Below, piece by piece: positions 1 to 8,343 of a stretch of 64,000 nt of DNA; position 1 is the first letter of the stretch, and every line of letters begins with the position of its first letter. A program made the translations under genes and the position numbers. The stretch spans positions 97,805 to 161,804 of the forward strand of contig NZ_JAPSHY010000006.1 in the NCBI RefSeq assembly GCF_031179285.1. The letters are read 5' to 3'. The notes beneath the pieces were generated by a model that was given only the letters and a program-made list of their open reading frames with translations, was not told the DNA's origin and did not search any database. The stretch is from Microbacterium sp. Lineage in GTDB: Bacteria; Actinomycetota; Actinomycetes; Actinomycetales; Microbacteriaceae.

Positions 1-113
1 CTCGCGATGCGCCACCCGAATGACATCGCGGCGCGCACGATGAGGAAGAAGTCCACACCGGGGATCAACAGGGCGAGGAAGTGCGCCGCTGCCACAGCGA
101 TGAACTGTTCCAT
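1..113 (-). CDS. LysE/RhtB-family exporter, N-terminal fragment
   Basis: Partial gene; its 3' part lies outside the window. The 37 visible residues begin MEQFIAVAAAHFLALLIPGV and continue as a hydrophobic helix with the LIPGVDF element typical of the first membrane segment of LysE/RhtB amino-acid and metabolite exporters. The ATG at 113 is preceded by GGAG with 5 nt spacing. An in-frame GTG lies 6 nt upstream but overlaps that ribosome site. The gene follows the AraC-type regulator on the same strand after 75 nt, so that regulator may control it. The substrate cannot be told from this fragment. Confidence 0.75.
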   Translation of the reverse strand, partial: MEQFIAVAAAHFLALLIPGVDFFLIVRAAMSFGWRIA

Positions 114-188
114 GCTCACTCCAGCCGCTTCGACGAACGTCGTCAAGCGTGGCGGAGCGCGGCGGATGCGTCTTGAACGAAATTGCGC

Positions 189-980
189 TCAGCCGCGGTA
201 GGCGCCCGGAGACGCTGCGACGTGAGCGCGGAACACCCGATGGAAATGACTCTGATCGGCGAAGCCGAGCGCGTGAGCGGTCTCGGCCTGCGAACGGCCT
301 TCTCGCAGCATGTCGCGTGCCGCGACGACCCGGTGGTTCTGGCGCCAGGCCAGCGGCGCCATCCCGGTCGCCTGCTTCATCGCCCGGATCAGCTGGAACC
401 TGTCCATCCCGGCGAGCGCGGCCAGTTCGCCCAGAGGCGGGTTGGTCTCGTCGTCGCGCAGACGCTCCAGCACCGGCTCGAGCGTCGAGAGCAGTTCGCC
501 CTCACCAGCGGGAGCCATACGTCGGTCGGGAGCGTGCCGGTCACAGTCGCCCAGGGCCCCGCGGAATTCCGCCTCGATGCGTTCGGCGCTGACCCCCACG
601 CCGTCGAAAAGCAGATCGTTGAGCTCGGAGAACCGCCGATGCACCGACCGCTGCCGGAACACCGTGATGCCGTCGAGCAGATCGCTCGCGGACGACGCGA
701 GGAGCCCCGCGATCCAGTCCTGGTCGGCTTGGATCATCTGATAGCGCCACCGGCCGCGATCCGGGTTGCACGCGTGGACGTGCCCGGCCGGAATGAGCAC
801 GACATCTCCGGCCGCGAGCCGCACCGACGACTCCCCCGCTCCGGTGAACACGGTCGTGCCGGAATCGACGAGACCGATCGAGAAGCGCTCGTGGGTGTGG
901 AGGCGATAGCACGCGATCTCCTGGCACGAGCGCCGCGACTCAAGCCGAGGGATCACGCCGCTGTGTGTGAACTCGCTCAT
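189..980 (-). CDS. AraC-family transcriptional regulator
   Basis: 263-residue one-component regulator. An N-terminal cupin-like sensor (about residues 10-150, with CYRLHTHERFSIGLVDSG and an AGDVVLIPAGHVH strand pair) is followed by a C-terminal AraC double helix-turn-helix (LGELAALAGMDRFQLIRAMK, then AETAHALGFADQSHFHRVF). The open frame extends further upstream, but the ATG at 980 has a strong AAGGAGG ribosome site and opens the recognisable domain, so it was chosen. It lies just upstream of and co-directional with the LysE-type exporter gene, a common regulator-exporter pairing. The effector is unknown. Confidence 0.9.
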   Translation of the reverse strand: MSEFTHSGVIPRLESRRSCQEIACYRLHTHERFSIGLVDSGTTVFTGAGESSVRLAAGDVVLIPAGHVHACNPDRGRWRYQMIQADQDWIAGLLASSASDLLDGITVFRQRSVHRRFSELNDLLFDGVGVSAERIEAEFRGALGDCDRHAPDRRMAPAGEGELLSTLEPVLERLRDDETNPPLGELAALAGMDRFQLIRAMKQATGMAPLAWRQNHRVVAARDMLREGRSQAETAHALGFADQSHFHRVFRAHVAASPGAYRG

Positions 981-1033
981 CCTCCGCCTCCTTCGCACGC
1001 GACCGATCCGCGCCGACCGTCCCGGGGCAAGAC

Positions 1034-1039
1034 TACGCT
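1034..1039 (+). promoter_or_regulatory. -10 hexamer TACGCT, leaderless promoter
   Basis: TACGCT ends 7 nt before the ATG at 1047, so transcription would start at or next to the start codon. No ribosome site is seen. One of 15 such arrangements in the window. Confidence 0.55.
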
Positions 1040-1046
1040 CGACGGT

Positions 1047-1361
1047 ATGACCGACGTCACCGTCATCCGCAACGATGAGCAGTCCCGCTACGAGGTCCGA
1101 ACCGACGGCGCGCTCGCAGGTTTCGCCGCGTTCGACCGGCGCCACGGTGCGATCCGTTTCACGCACACCGAGATCGATCCCGCGTTCCAGGGGCAAGGAC
1201 TCGCGGGTCGGCTGGCCGCCGACGCACTGGCGGATGCCGCGGCATCCGGCGAGGACATCGTTCCCCTATGTCCCTACATCGCGAAATATCTCCAGACCCA
1301 CGAGGTCGAAGGTGCGCAGATCCGCTGGCCGCGCACCACCAGCGCGTCCGCAGAGAACTGA
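1047..1361 (+). CDS. Small GNAT-like N-acetyltransferase (YjdJ/Acetyltransf_CG type)
   Basis: 104-residue single-domain protein of the short GCN5-related family. Visible landmarks are the strand GFAAFDRRHGAIRFTHTEID, the acetyl-CoA pyrophosphate loop FQGQGLAGRLA (about residues 48-58) and the late element VPLCPYIAKYL, which is characteristic of this compact group (human NATD1 relatives). The start follows a -10 hexamer by 7 nt, which suggests a leaderless mRNA. The pirin gene begins 10 nt downstream, so the two are probably co-transcribed. The acetyl acceptor is unknown. Confidence 0.85.
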   Translation: MTDVTVIRNDEQSRYEVRTDGALAGFAAFDRRHGAIRFTHTEIDPAFQGQGLAGRLAADALADAAASGEDIVPLCPYIAKYLQTHEVEGAQIRWPRTTSASAEN

Positions 1362-1371
1362 GGAGCATCGG

Positions 1372-2301
1372 GTGGCGGAGCAGGCGATCGGGCCGCGGCG
1401 GATCATCCTCGAGCCCCGAGAAGTACCCCTCGGCGGCGTCCGCGGCATGAGCGTGCTGCGCTCGCTGCCGCATCGCAATCTGCCGACCATCGGCGCCTGG
1501 TGCTTTCTCGACCGGTTCGGACCGGATGAGACGCGGATGCGCGTCGAACCTCATCCGCACATCGGTCTGCAGACCGTGACGTGGCCGCTCCTCGGCGAGA
1601 TCCGGCATCGGGACTCCCTCGGCAGCGATGCAGACCTTCGGCGCGGTCAGCTCAACCTGACGACGGCAGGCAACGGCATCTCCCACTCGGAGTACTCGAT
1701 CGGTGAGAATCCGGTGCCGCTGGATGCGCTGCAGTTCTGGGTCGTGCTGCCCGAATCGGCAAGGCACGGAGCGGGCGGCTTCGAGCAGCACACCGACCTC
1801 CCCTCCCTTGCGCTGACGGCTGCGGAGGGGCAGGATGCCGCGGCCACCGTCGTGCTCGGCGAGTTCGCCGGGGTGCATTCGCCGGCCACCGTCCACACAC
1901 CCATCGTCGGAGCGGAGATCCGCCTCGCCCCCGGCTCACGGTTGACTCTGCCGCTGCAGACAGGTTGGGAGCACGCCGTGATGCTCGTCGACGGTGACGC
2001 CGAGGTCGCCGAGCATCGCATGTCGCTGAACGAGCTGCTGTACGTCGGAGACTCGCGCGAGGGTGTCGAGGTCTCCTCCGCCGACGGCGCGCTGCTGTTC
2101 CTCCTCGGGGGCGAGCCCTTCGGGGAGGACCTCGTGATGTGGTGGAACTTCGCCGGCCGTACGCACGACGAGATCGCCGCCGCCCGCGACGACTGGGAAG
2201 CGGCATCCGCGCGCTTCGGGATCGTCCCTGGGCACGACGAGCGCATTCCCGCTCCGCCGCTTCCGCCGGTGCGGCTGATGCCACGGACCCGCAAGCTCTG
2301 A
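1372..2301 (+). CDS. Pirin family protein
   Basis: 309-residue bicupin of the pirin family, whose members bind one metal in the N-terminal cupin; some act as quercetin dioxygenases or redox sensors. Visible are the family opening LEPREVPLGGVRGMSVLRSL, the metal-binding EPHPHIGLQTVTW segment (two His), and HSEYS with the following PLDALQFWV. The GTG at 1372 is preceded by GAGGAG (1360-1365), which overlaps the upstream stop codon and indicates translational coupling with the acetyltransferase. The last 60 residues hold the family's GEPFGEDLVMWWNFAGR signature. The physiological substrate is not inferable. Confidence 0.9.
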   Translation: MAEQAIGPRRIILEPREVPLGGVRGMSVLRSLPHRNLPTIGAWCFLDRFGPDETRMRVEPHPHIGLQTVTWPLLGEIRHRDSLGSDADLRRGQLNLTTAGNGISHSEYSIGENPVPLDALQFWVVLPESARHGAGGFEQHTDLPSLALTAAEGQDAAATVVLGEFAGVHSPATVHTPIVGAEIRLAPGSRLTLPLQTGWEHAVMLVDGDAEVAEHRMSLNELLYVGDSREGVEVSSADGALLFLLGGEPFGEDLVMWWNFAGRTHDEIAAARDDWEAASARFGIVPGHDERIPAPPLPPVRLMPRTRKL

Positions 2302-2313
2302 GGGTCACGCAGA

Positions 2314-2343
2314 GGCGCCCGGACTCCTCGGAGTCCGGGCGCC
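2314..2343. terminator. Bidirectional terminator hairpin between pirin and protease genes
   Basis: Two 14-bp arms (2314-2327 and 2330-2343) are perfectly complementary, beginning GGCGCCCGGACTCC. The hairpin lies between convergent stop codons at 2301 and 2358 and can serve both genes. There is no clear T-tract, as is usual in this G+C-rich DNA. Confidence 0.8.
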
Positions 2344-2357
2344 GCTGTCGTCTGCGC

Positions 2358-5300
2358 CTACTCGGTCGCCACCGTCACGACGGTGCGCACCGCGGAGTCG
2401 GCGTACTGCACGACGCCGAGGTAGCGGTCGCCTGCGGTGAGCCCGGTCCAGCTGAGCTCGTAGCTCGTCTTCTCACCGCGCGTCGCGTCGATCGGGTTCG
2501 GGGTCGCCGTGAACGCGCCCTCGCCGCCGGGGAGGACGTTGGCGTAGGTCATGTCCCACGTCATCGGGCCGCTGGTGGCGTACATGTTCGCCACCACCAG
2601 GTAGGTGCCCGCGACCGGAGCATCGATCGTCACCTGCTCGTCGGCCGAGCCGGTCGCCGACTGCCATACCTGGTAGTAGCGCAGGTCGTCGGGCGACACC
2701 ACCCGATACACGGTGAGGTCGAGATCGCTGCCCTCATCGTCGGACGAGTCGAGGTCGAACCGCGAGAGCGTGGTGCCTTCCGGCACGGTCACGATCCACG
2801 ACACGTCCTTGTTCTCGTCGCCCGAGTTCTCATCGCCCGAGTGGCCCTCGACCGGGTTGGCCGGATCGGTGAGCAGCTCGAACGGCGTCAGACCCGACAG
2901 GTTGAGCGGCAGGTCGCCGTCCACTCCGGGCGTGATCTCGACGACGGTCGAGCCGTCGACACCGGTGCCCTCGACCTCGGCCGGAGCATCGGCCGTCACC
3001 GGGAACACCGCGATCGGCGAGCGCACCGTGTTCTTCTCGCTCGTCCAGGTGAGCGAACCGGTCGCCCACTGCTCGGCCGGGGCGCTCTGGTTGTCGAAGG
3101 TGACCGTGAAGGTCGCGGTCTCCCCCGCTGCGCCGAACGTGAGCATCGACGGTTCGATGGTCACATCGACACCCGCCACCTCGGCGGACGCGGTGAACGT
3201 GCCCGCCTCGGTCGCCGTCACCGTCCGCGTCACCGACTGGGCGCTCGCCAGCGAGCCGATCGAGATCGACGCGAGGTTGAGGTCGCTCCCGTCGATGGGC
3301 TCGATGCCGTTGAACTCGGCGAGACCCTTGCCCTCGATGAACGCCGCCCAGTCCGAGACGCCGTTGAGGTACAGCAGTCCCGGCTCGAAGTAGCGCGTCG
3401 GGTCGACGTGACCGGCCCCCTGCTCGAACGGGTTCGTGTTCGCCGAACCGTCGGCGAGCACCGTGTCGTACGCGGTCGTCATGAGCGCGGACTTCACCTC
3501 GGCGGGCGTCGCGTTCGGTCGCTCGCCGAGATACAGCGCACCGAGTCCCGCCACGTGAGGGGACGCCATCGAGGTGCCGGAGAGGATGCCGAACGTCGGC
3601 TCCTCACCCGCTGCGTTGTGCTCTGCCGCGAGAATGGCGACACCGGGAGCGGCGACATCGGGCTTCATGACGTCGCTGCCGTCGGCGAGCATCGGACCGC
3701 GGCTGGAGAATCCGGCGATCTGCGGCACCGGCGTGGTCTCGCCGGTGGTGTTCTCGCCGATCAGCGTGATCGGTCGGTCGACGCCGCCCTGCACGTAGGC
3801 GAGGACCGCCGCTCGGTGCGCTGCCGCGAGATGTACGGTCGGCACCGCGTGGAAGTCGTTGTCGAGCGAATCCGAACCGCCCGGCACGTTCACGAGCACC
3901 ACGCCGATGCCGCCGGCATCCTTCACCACCTGCGACTTCTCGGCGCGCGCGTTGTTGCCGCGATCGCAGACCACGATGTGGCCGGCCACCTTCGCGGGGT
4001 CGAGCGTCCCCGGCAGGCACAGCTGCGCATCGACCGCCCCGGCGGCAGCGGCGTCACCGGCGTAGATCGACGGCCCTTCGACGGTCTCACCGAAGGGGAC
4101 GCTCACCGAGGCACCTGCCTCTTCGAAACCGTCGAACCGGACGGTTCCCTCCCAGGTGGGGATGGTGGATGCCGCCACCGTCGTGTACCAGGGCGACGCG
4201 TGGTCGGCTGTCGCGGAGTCGGGTCCGTCGTTGCCTGCGCTCACGGCGACGAACACGCCGGCGGCCGCGGCGTTGAGGAACGCGATGTCCTCGGGCGCGA
4301 GGACGGTGGTGGCGGCGCCGCCGCCGATCGAGTAGTTGATCACGTCGACGCCGTCGGCGACGGCCTGATCGATCGCAGCGACCAGGTCGCTCAACGCGCA
4401 GATGTCATCGGTGGTGACCGTCACATCGGGGCCGACGTAGCACGCCTTGTAGGCCGAGACCTTGGCGCCCGGCGCGACGCCGGACACGCGACCGAAGTCG
4501 ACGCCTTCGACCGATGCCTCGACGCCGAAGTTGCCGACGGCGGTGCTCGCGGTGTGCGAGCCGTGTCCGTCGCCGTCGCGCGGCGAGAGGTAGTCGTGCT
4601 GGAAGTCGAAGCCCGCAGCCTCTGCACCGGCGTAGAAGTACTGACCGCCGATCAGCTTGCTGGAGTAGTCGCTCTTGTCCCAGTCCTGGCCCTCGACCAT
4701 CGGGGCCTGGAACTGACCGCCGTCGGCCTTGTCGAAGTAGACGTAGGTGCCGTCGGTGTACGGCTGGCTGCCCTTGTGACGGTTCTGCTGCTTCTTCTGC
4801 TTCTTGAGCTTCTTGCCGTCGAACGAGGGGTGCTCCGGGGCGATGCCGGTGTCGATGACACCGACGACGACGCCCTCACCCGCCCGGTCGACCCCGCCGG
4901 TCTGCTCCCATACACCGCCGCGTCCCTTGCGGTCATCGCCGAGGCCGAGGAAGTCCGTCGACGTCTGCGCGTCCGGGTGGCGGATCTCATCGGGGAAGAC
5001 GCCGAGCACATCCTTCGAGGCGCGAAGCGCGTCGACCTGCTCACCGGTGAGGTCGGCGCTGAAGCCGTTGAGTGCCACCTGGTAGGTGGTGTCTGGGGTG
5101 ACGCCGACCTGGTCGGCGAGGCTCTTCTGCTCCTTCTCGAGGTGCTTGACGTAGCGCTGCGAGTCATCGGACTTCGACTCGAGCTGCTCGCCGGGGGCCG
5201 GCTTCGTCGCCTCGATGCCTTCGACGTCGCCGGTGTAGCTCGCCAGCGGGTCGGCCTTCATCACGACGATGTAGTGCCCGGGCGTACCCTCGACCGGAAC

Positions 5301-5408
5301 GGGATGTGTCACCTCCCCCGTGGTCGCGTAGCCTGCCGTAGCCGTCGAAGCGATGAACAGCGTGGCCAAGGTGGTGACCGCTGCCATCCGGAGGGGTGTT
5401 CGACCCAT
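2358..5408 (-). CDS. Secreted subtilisin-like serine protease (peptidase S8)
   Basis: 1,016-residue exported endopeptidase. It has a signal peptide (residues 1-26), an I9-type propeptide (about 44-145, with HYIVVMKADPLASY), then the catalytic domain with Asp186 (GVIDTG), His282 (DGHGSH), oxyanion Asn392 (SAGNDGP) and Ser613 (GTSMASPHVAG). A protease-associated insert lies between His and Ser (about 440-550). The C-terminal third holds an Fn3-like domain and a pre-peptidase-like beta domain (DLDLTVYR). The ATG at 5408 has AGGAG 8 nt upstream and a possible -10, TAGGTT, at 5457-5462 on this strand. A Lys/Gln-rich stretch at 198-211 interrupts the core. It probably degrades extracellular protein; there is no linked substrate gene. 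Confidence 0.95.
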   Translation of the reverse strand: MGRTPLRMAAVTTLATLFIASTATAGYATTGEVTHPVPVEGTPGHYIVVMKADPLASYTGDVEGIEATKPAPGEQLESKSDDSQRYVKHLEKEQKSLADQVGVTPDTTYQVALNGFSADLTGEQVDALRASKDVLGVFPDEIRHPDAQTSTDFLGLGDDRKGRGGVWEQTGGVDRAGEGVVVGVIDTGIAPEHPSFDGKKLKKQKKQQNRHKGSQPYTDGTYVYFDKADGGQFQAPMVEGQDWDKSDYSSKLIGGQYFYAGAEAAGFDFQHDYLSPRDGDGHGSHTASTAVGNFGVEASVEGVDFGRVSGVAPGAKVSAYKACYVGPDVTVTTDDICALSDLVAAIDQAVADGVDVINYSIGGGAATTVLAPEDIAFLNAAAAGVFVAVSAGNDGPDSATADHASPWYTTVAASTIPTWEGTVRFDGFEEAGASVSVPFGETVEGPSIYAGDAAAAGAVDAQLCLPGTLDPAKVAGHIVVCDRGNNARAEKSQVVKDAGGIGVVLVNVPGGSDSLDNDFHAVPTVHLAAAHRAAVLAYVQGGVDRPITLIGENTTGETTPVPQIAGFSSRGPMLADGSDVMKPDVAAPGVAILAAEHNAAGEEPTFGILSGTSMASPHVAGLGALYLGERPNATPAEVKSALMTTAYDTVLADGSANTNPFEQGAGHVDPTRYFEPGLLYLNGVSDWAAFIEGKGLAEFNGIEPIDGSDLNLASISIGSLASAQSVTRTVTATEAGTFTASAEVAGVDVTIEPSMLTFGAAGETATFTVTFDNQSAPAEQWATGSLTWTSEKNTVRSPIAVFPVTADAPAEVEGTGVDGSTVVEITPGVDGDLPLNLSGLTPFELLTDPANPVEGHSGDENSGDENKDVSWIVTVPEGTTLSRFDLDSSDDEGSDLDLTVYRVVSPDDLRYYQVWQSATGSADEQVTIDAPVAGTYLVVANMYATSGPMTWDMTYANVLPGGEGAFTATPNPIDATRGEKTSYELSWTGLTAGDRYLGVVQYADSAVRTVVTVATE

Positions 5409-5543
5409 GTGGATGCTCCTGATTCTCCCGCGCAGCCTCGTTGCCGCACCGTCGACAACCTAATCGCGGTCCCGGATCCACACCAGACGCGGTGCCGATT
5501 CCTAGACGAAAGGGAGGGCGGGACTGTTCACTTTCGGCGACAG

Positions 5544-5549
5544 TAGGCT
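5544..5549 (+). promoter_or_regulatory. -10 hexamer TAGGCT, leaderless promoter of ECF S component
   Basis: TAGGCT ends 6 nt before the GTG at 5556. The 147-nt space upstream shows no TPP riboswitch, which YkoE-type genes often carry. Confidence 0.55.
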
Positions 5550-5555
5550 GAGGAA

Positions 5556-6098
5556 GTGACCCGCACCTCCACGCTCTCGACCCGTATGCTGCTCGTCTGC
5601 GCGGCGATCGGGGTGGCGACCGGCATCCTCGGCGGCGTCGCGGGACTTCTGACGATTCCGGTGCTCGCAGGACCGTTCTTCCTCTACGGTCTCGTGCTCG
5701 GATCGCACGTACTTCCGGGCATCATCGCGCAGGAGGTGCTCCGCCAGCCGCTCGTCGCGCTCGTCACGCACGTCGTCGCCGCGCTCATCGCGAGCGCGTT
5801 CAATCCGGCGTGGACGCTGCGCTTCATCGGCACCGCTCTGCTGTTCGGCGCCGTGCAGGAGGGCGTGGCCGCCCTCACCCGCTACCGCTCCTGGGGAGCG
5901 TGGCGCTTCTTCATCTCGGCGGCGGTGATCGGCGCGTTCGTCGCCGTCGTGGTCTACTTCGTCGCGCACCTGGGAGCGATGGTGCTCTGGACGCAGGTCG
6001 TCTACCTCGTGATCTCGGTGCTTGGTCCGATCGCGTGGACGGCGGTGGGCCTCGGCATCGGCTCCGCCCTGCGGCGCGCCGGCGTCGCGCGACGCTGA
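5556..6098 (+). CDS. ECF transporter S component, YkoE-like membrane protein
   Basis: 180-residue integral membrane protein with about five or six hydrophobic helices and the layout of the YkoE/ABC_cobalt substrate-binding (S) components of energy-coupling factor transporters. The polar loops LPGIIAQEVLRQP and FGAVQEGVAALTRYRSW are the family-like landmarks. It would capture the substrate and dock onto the T component and ATPases encoded at 6637-9146. YkoE of Bacillus is linked to the thiamine precursor HMP, but sequence alone does not fix the ligand. The GTG start follows a -10 hexamer by 6 nt; an internal ATG at 5586 is the alternative start. Confidence 0.75.
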   Translation: MTRTSTLSTRMLLVCAAIGVATGILGGVAGLLTIPVLAGPFFLYGLVLGSHVLPGIIAQEVLRQPLVALVTHVVAALIASAFNPAWTLRFIGTALLFGAVQEGVAALTRYRSWGAWRFFISAAVIGAFVAVVVYFVAHLGAMVLWTQVVYLVISVLGPIAWTAVGLGIGSALRRAGVARR

Positions 6099-6137
6099 GT
6101 ATCGATCGGTGACGGGCGGGCAGTCCCCCACAGTGAG

Positions 6138-6143
6138 TATGTT
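6138..6143 (+). promoter_or_regulatory. -10 hexamer TATGTT, leaderless promoter
   Basis: TATGTT ends 6 nt before the ATG at 6150. No ribosome-binding site is present. Confidence 0.5.
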
Positions 6144-6149
6144 CGAAGA

Positions 6150-6515
6150 ATGCGGACCACCATCCTTCGTACGGCGCTGTGGGGCATCTCCGGCGTCGCG
6201 GCATTGACCGGGGTGCTCGTCGCCCTCTTCGGCAATCGGGCGATCCCGGGTGCCACCGACCGAACGGACGCCAGCACCAGCAGCGTGCTGCGCTTCTATG
6301 CGGTCATCTGGGCAGCACAGGCCGTCACGATCGGGCGGGTGGCTGCGCGCCGTGAGCTCGATCATGACGAGATCGAGCGCATCGGGTGGCTCATGGCCGC
6401 CGGAGGCGCCGCCCGAAGTCTCGCGTGGTGGCGATCGGGACGACCGCATCCCCTCTTCCAGGCACTCACGGTGCAGGAACTGGCGATGCCGATCATCGTG
6501 CGCCTGCTGCGCTGA
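6150..6515 (+). CDS. DUF4345 small membrane protein
   Basis: 121-residue membrane protein with four hydrophobic segments. It matches the DUF4345 pattern: an acidic linker after helix 1, SVLRFYAVIWAAQ in helix 2, a glycine-rich helix 3 (GGAARSLAWWRSGRPHPLF) and a final QELAMPIIVRLL helix. The function of the family is unknown. It lies between the S component and the ATPase of an ECF transporter but has its own leaderless-type promoter, so it may be an insertion into the cluster and not a transporter subunit. Start ATG at 6150. Confidence 0.75.
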   Translation: MRTTILRTALWGISGVAALTGVLVALFGNRAIPGATDRTDASTSSVLRFYAVIWAAQAVTIGRVAARRELDHDEIERIGWLMAAGGAARSLAWWRSGRPHPLFQALTVQELAMPIIVRLLR

Positions 6516-6578
6516 GATCGCGTCACCGCGAAGCGAGGCGTCACGCCGGCGTCGCGCGACGCTGACTCGCGTGGCGGA

Positions 6579-6597
6579 TCAGGTAAGGCTCAGCTAA
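6579..6597 (+). promoter_or_regulatory. Candidate iron box (DtxR/IdeR/DmdR type)
   Basis: The 19-mer TCAGGTAAGGCTCAGCTAA agrees with the actinobacterial iron-box consensus TTAGGTTAGGCTCACCTAA at 16 of 19 positions. It lies 40 nt before the GTG of the ECF ATPase gene, a suitable place for repression by a ferrous-iron-loaded DtxR-family protein. No DtxR gene lies in the window. Confidence 0.55.
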
Positions 6598-6636
6598 GTT
6601 GGTGGGGTATTCGATCCGCCGACCCGGGGTTCCGCC

Positions 6637-8343
6637 GTGCGCACATCTGTGCCCCTGCTTCGCGTGCGTGACCTCTCGCTCACCCACGCGGATGCTGCGC
6701 ACCCCTCACCCAGAGGCGTCTCCTTCGACATCGACGCCGGCGAGGTCGTGCTGCTGCTCGGCCCCTCCGGCTGCGGCAAGTCCACGCTGACCCTCGCGCT
6801 GAACGGGCTCATCCCCCACGCGCTGCCCGCCACGATGGTCGGCAGCGTCGAGGCCGGTGGGCTGGATACCGCGGTCACGGCCACGGCTGTGCTGAGCACG
6901 CGGGTCGGCATGGTGTTCCAGGATCCGGATGCGCAGATCGTGACCGGCACGGTCTACGACGAGGTCGCGTTCGGCCCCGAGAACCTGCTGCTGCCGCTCG
7001 ACGAGGTACGACGCCGCACGGAGGACGCACTTCGCCGGGTGGGCCTGTGGTCGCGACGAGACGACAACCCCGATCGCCTCTCGGGAGGCGGGCGCCAGCG
7101 TCTCGCCATCGCGTGCGCCCTCGCGCTCGGCTCGCCCCTGATCGTGCTCGACGAACCGACGGCGAACCTCGACCCGCAGGGCATCGATGACGTCTATGCC
7201 GCGCTCGCCGACGTGATCGCGGCCGGCGACCGGGCCGTGCTGCTCGTCGAGCACAACCTCGACGCCGCCATGCAGTTCGTCACCCGCACGATCGTGCTCG
7301 ACCGGACGGGTGAGGTGGTCTTCGACGGGCCGGCATCGGACATCATCCGCGAGCACACCGACGAGCTGATCGAGATGGGTGTGTGGCTGCCGGCCGCGAC
7401 ATTGGCGGCCAGGCGACTGCGCGCCGACGGCGTCGACATCGACCCCCTTCCTCTCACGCCGCCGCAACTGCTGGAGGTGCTTGCCGCCCACGAACTGCAG
7501 GGGCCAGTCCCAGGGATCACCTCCGACCGATCCGATGCGGCGAGCGCCGACGCGATCCGACCGGACCCGATCGCGGAACCGATCATCCGCGCCCGGCAGC
7601 TCTCGGTCCGCCGAGGCCGCACCGAGATTCTCAGCGGGATCGACCTCGACATACACCGCGGCAGCCTCACCGCGATCGTCGGTGCCAACGGTGCCGGCAA
7701 GACCACCCTCCTCCAGGCGATTGCGGGGGTCGTCCCCCCGCCCCGGCACCGCGTCGACGTCGACGGCCTCGACGTCGGCGCCGCATCGCCGCGTGACCTC
7801 GCCGCGCGCATCGGCTTCGTCTTCCAGAACCCGGAGCACCAGTTCATCGCCCACACCGTCTTCGATGAGCTCGCCCACGGCCTGCGCCTTCGGCATGTGC
7901 CCGATGACGAGGTCCTCGAGCGCGTCGACGCGATGCTCCGGCGTTTCGGCCTGGAGGCGAAGTCCGGCATCCACCCGTTCCTCCTCTCGGGCGGCGAGAA
8001 GCGACGCCTCTCCGTCGGGACCGCCCTGATCGCCGAGCCGCGGGTGCTGGCCCTGGATGAACCGACGTTCGGGCAGGACAGGGCGAGAGCGTCCGAACTT
8101 CTCGATCTGCTCGAGTCGCTGCGTGACGCGGGCACGACGATCGTGCTCGTTACCCACGACCTGCAACTCGTCGCCGATCACACGACGCACACGGTCGTGC
8201 TCACCGACGGACGGGTGCACGCCGCAGGGCCAACCGCGGAACTCTTCCGCGACGACGCGTCGTTCACGGGCGCAGGACTCCGGCTGCCGGCTCTTCACCG
8301 GATGCTGCCGCCGGCCATGCGCGGAAGGATCCGAGAGGCATGA
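6637..8343 (+). CDS. ECF transporter double ATPase (YkoD-like)
   Basis: 568-residue cytoplasmic protein carrying both ATP-binding cassettes of an energy-coupling factor importer. Cassette 1: Walker A GPSGCGKS (42-49), signature LSGGG (148-152), Walker B LIVLDEP (168-174). Cassette 2: Walker A GANGAGKT (349-356), signature LSGGE (450-454), Walker B LALDEP (471-476). Both have the Q-loops FQDPDAQ and FQNPEHQ typical of EcfA. It overlaps the T-component gene by 4 nt (ATGA), so the two are translated together. An iron-box-like site precedes the GTG start, which would place transporter energisation under iron control. Confidence 0.9.
   Translation: MRTSVPLLRVRDLSLTHADAAHPSPRGVSFDIDAGEVVLLLGPSGCGKSTLTLALNGLIPHALPATMVGSVEAGGLDTAVTATAVLSTRVGMVFQDPDAQIVTGTVYDEVAFGPENLLLPLDEVRRRTEDALRRVGLWSRRDDNPDRLSGGGRQRLAIACALALGSPLIVLDEPTANLDPQGIDDVYAALADVIAAGDRAVLLVEHNLDAAMQFVTRTIVLDRTGEVVFDGPASDIIREHTDELIEMGVWLPAATLAARRLRADGVDIDPLPLTPPQLLEVLAAHELQGPVPGITSDRSDAASADAIRPDPIAEPIIRARQLSVRRGRTEILSGIDLDIHRGSLTAIVGANGAGKTTLLQAIAGVVPPPRHRVDVDGLDVGAASPRDLAARIGFVFQNPEHQFIAHTVFDELAHGLRLRHVPDDEVLERVDAMLRRFGLEAKSGIHPFLLSGGEKRRLSVGTALIAEPRVLALDEPTFGQDRARASELLDLLESLRDAGTTIVLVTHDLQLVADHTTHTVVLTDGRVHAAGPTAELFRDDASFTGAGLRLPALHRMLPPAMRGRIREA

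Noticed and set aside
2139..5546. Very long open frame on the plus strand opposite the subtilisin-like protease
   Set aside because: It is a high-G+C shadow: low-complexity Arg/Val/Asp/His-rich translation with no domain, while the opposite strand encodes a complete protease.
5409..5555. TPP riboswitch expected before a YkoE-type gene
   Set aside because: The conserved CUGAGA and ACCUGA elements and the expected stems are absent, and the promoter hexamer abuts the start codon.
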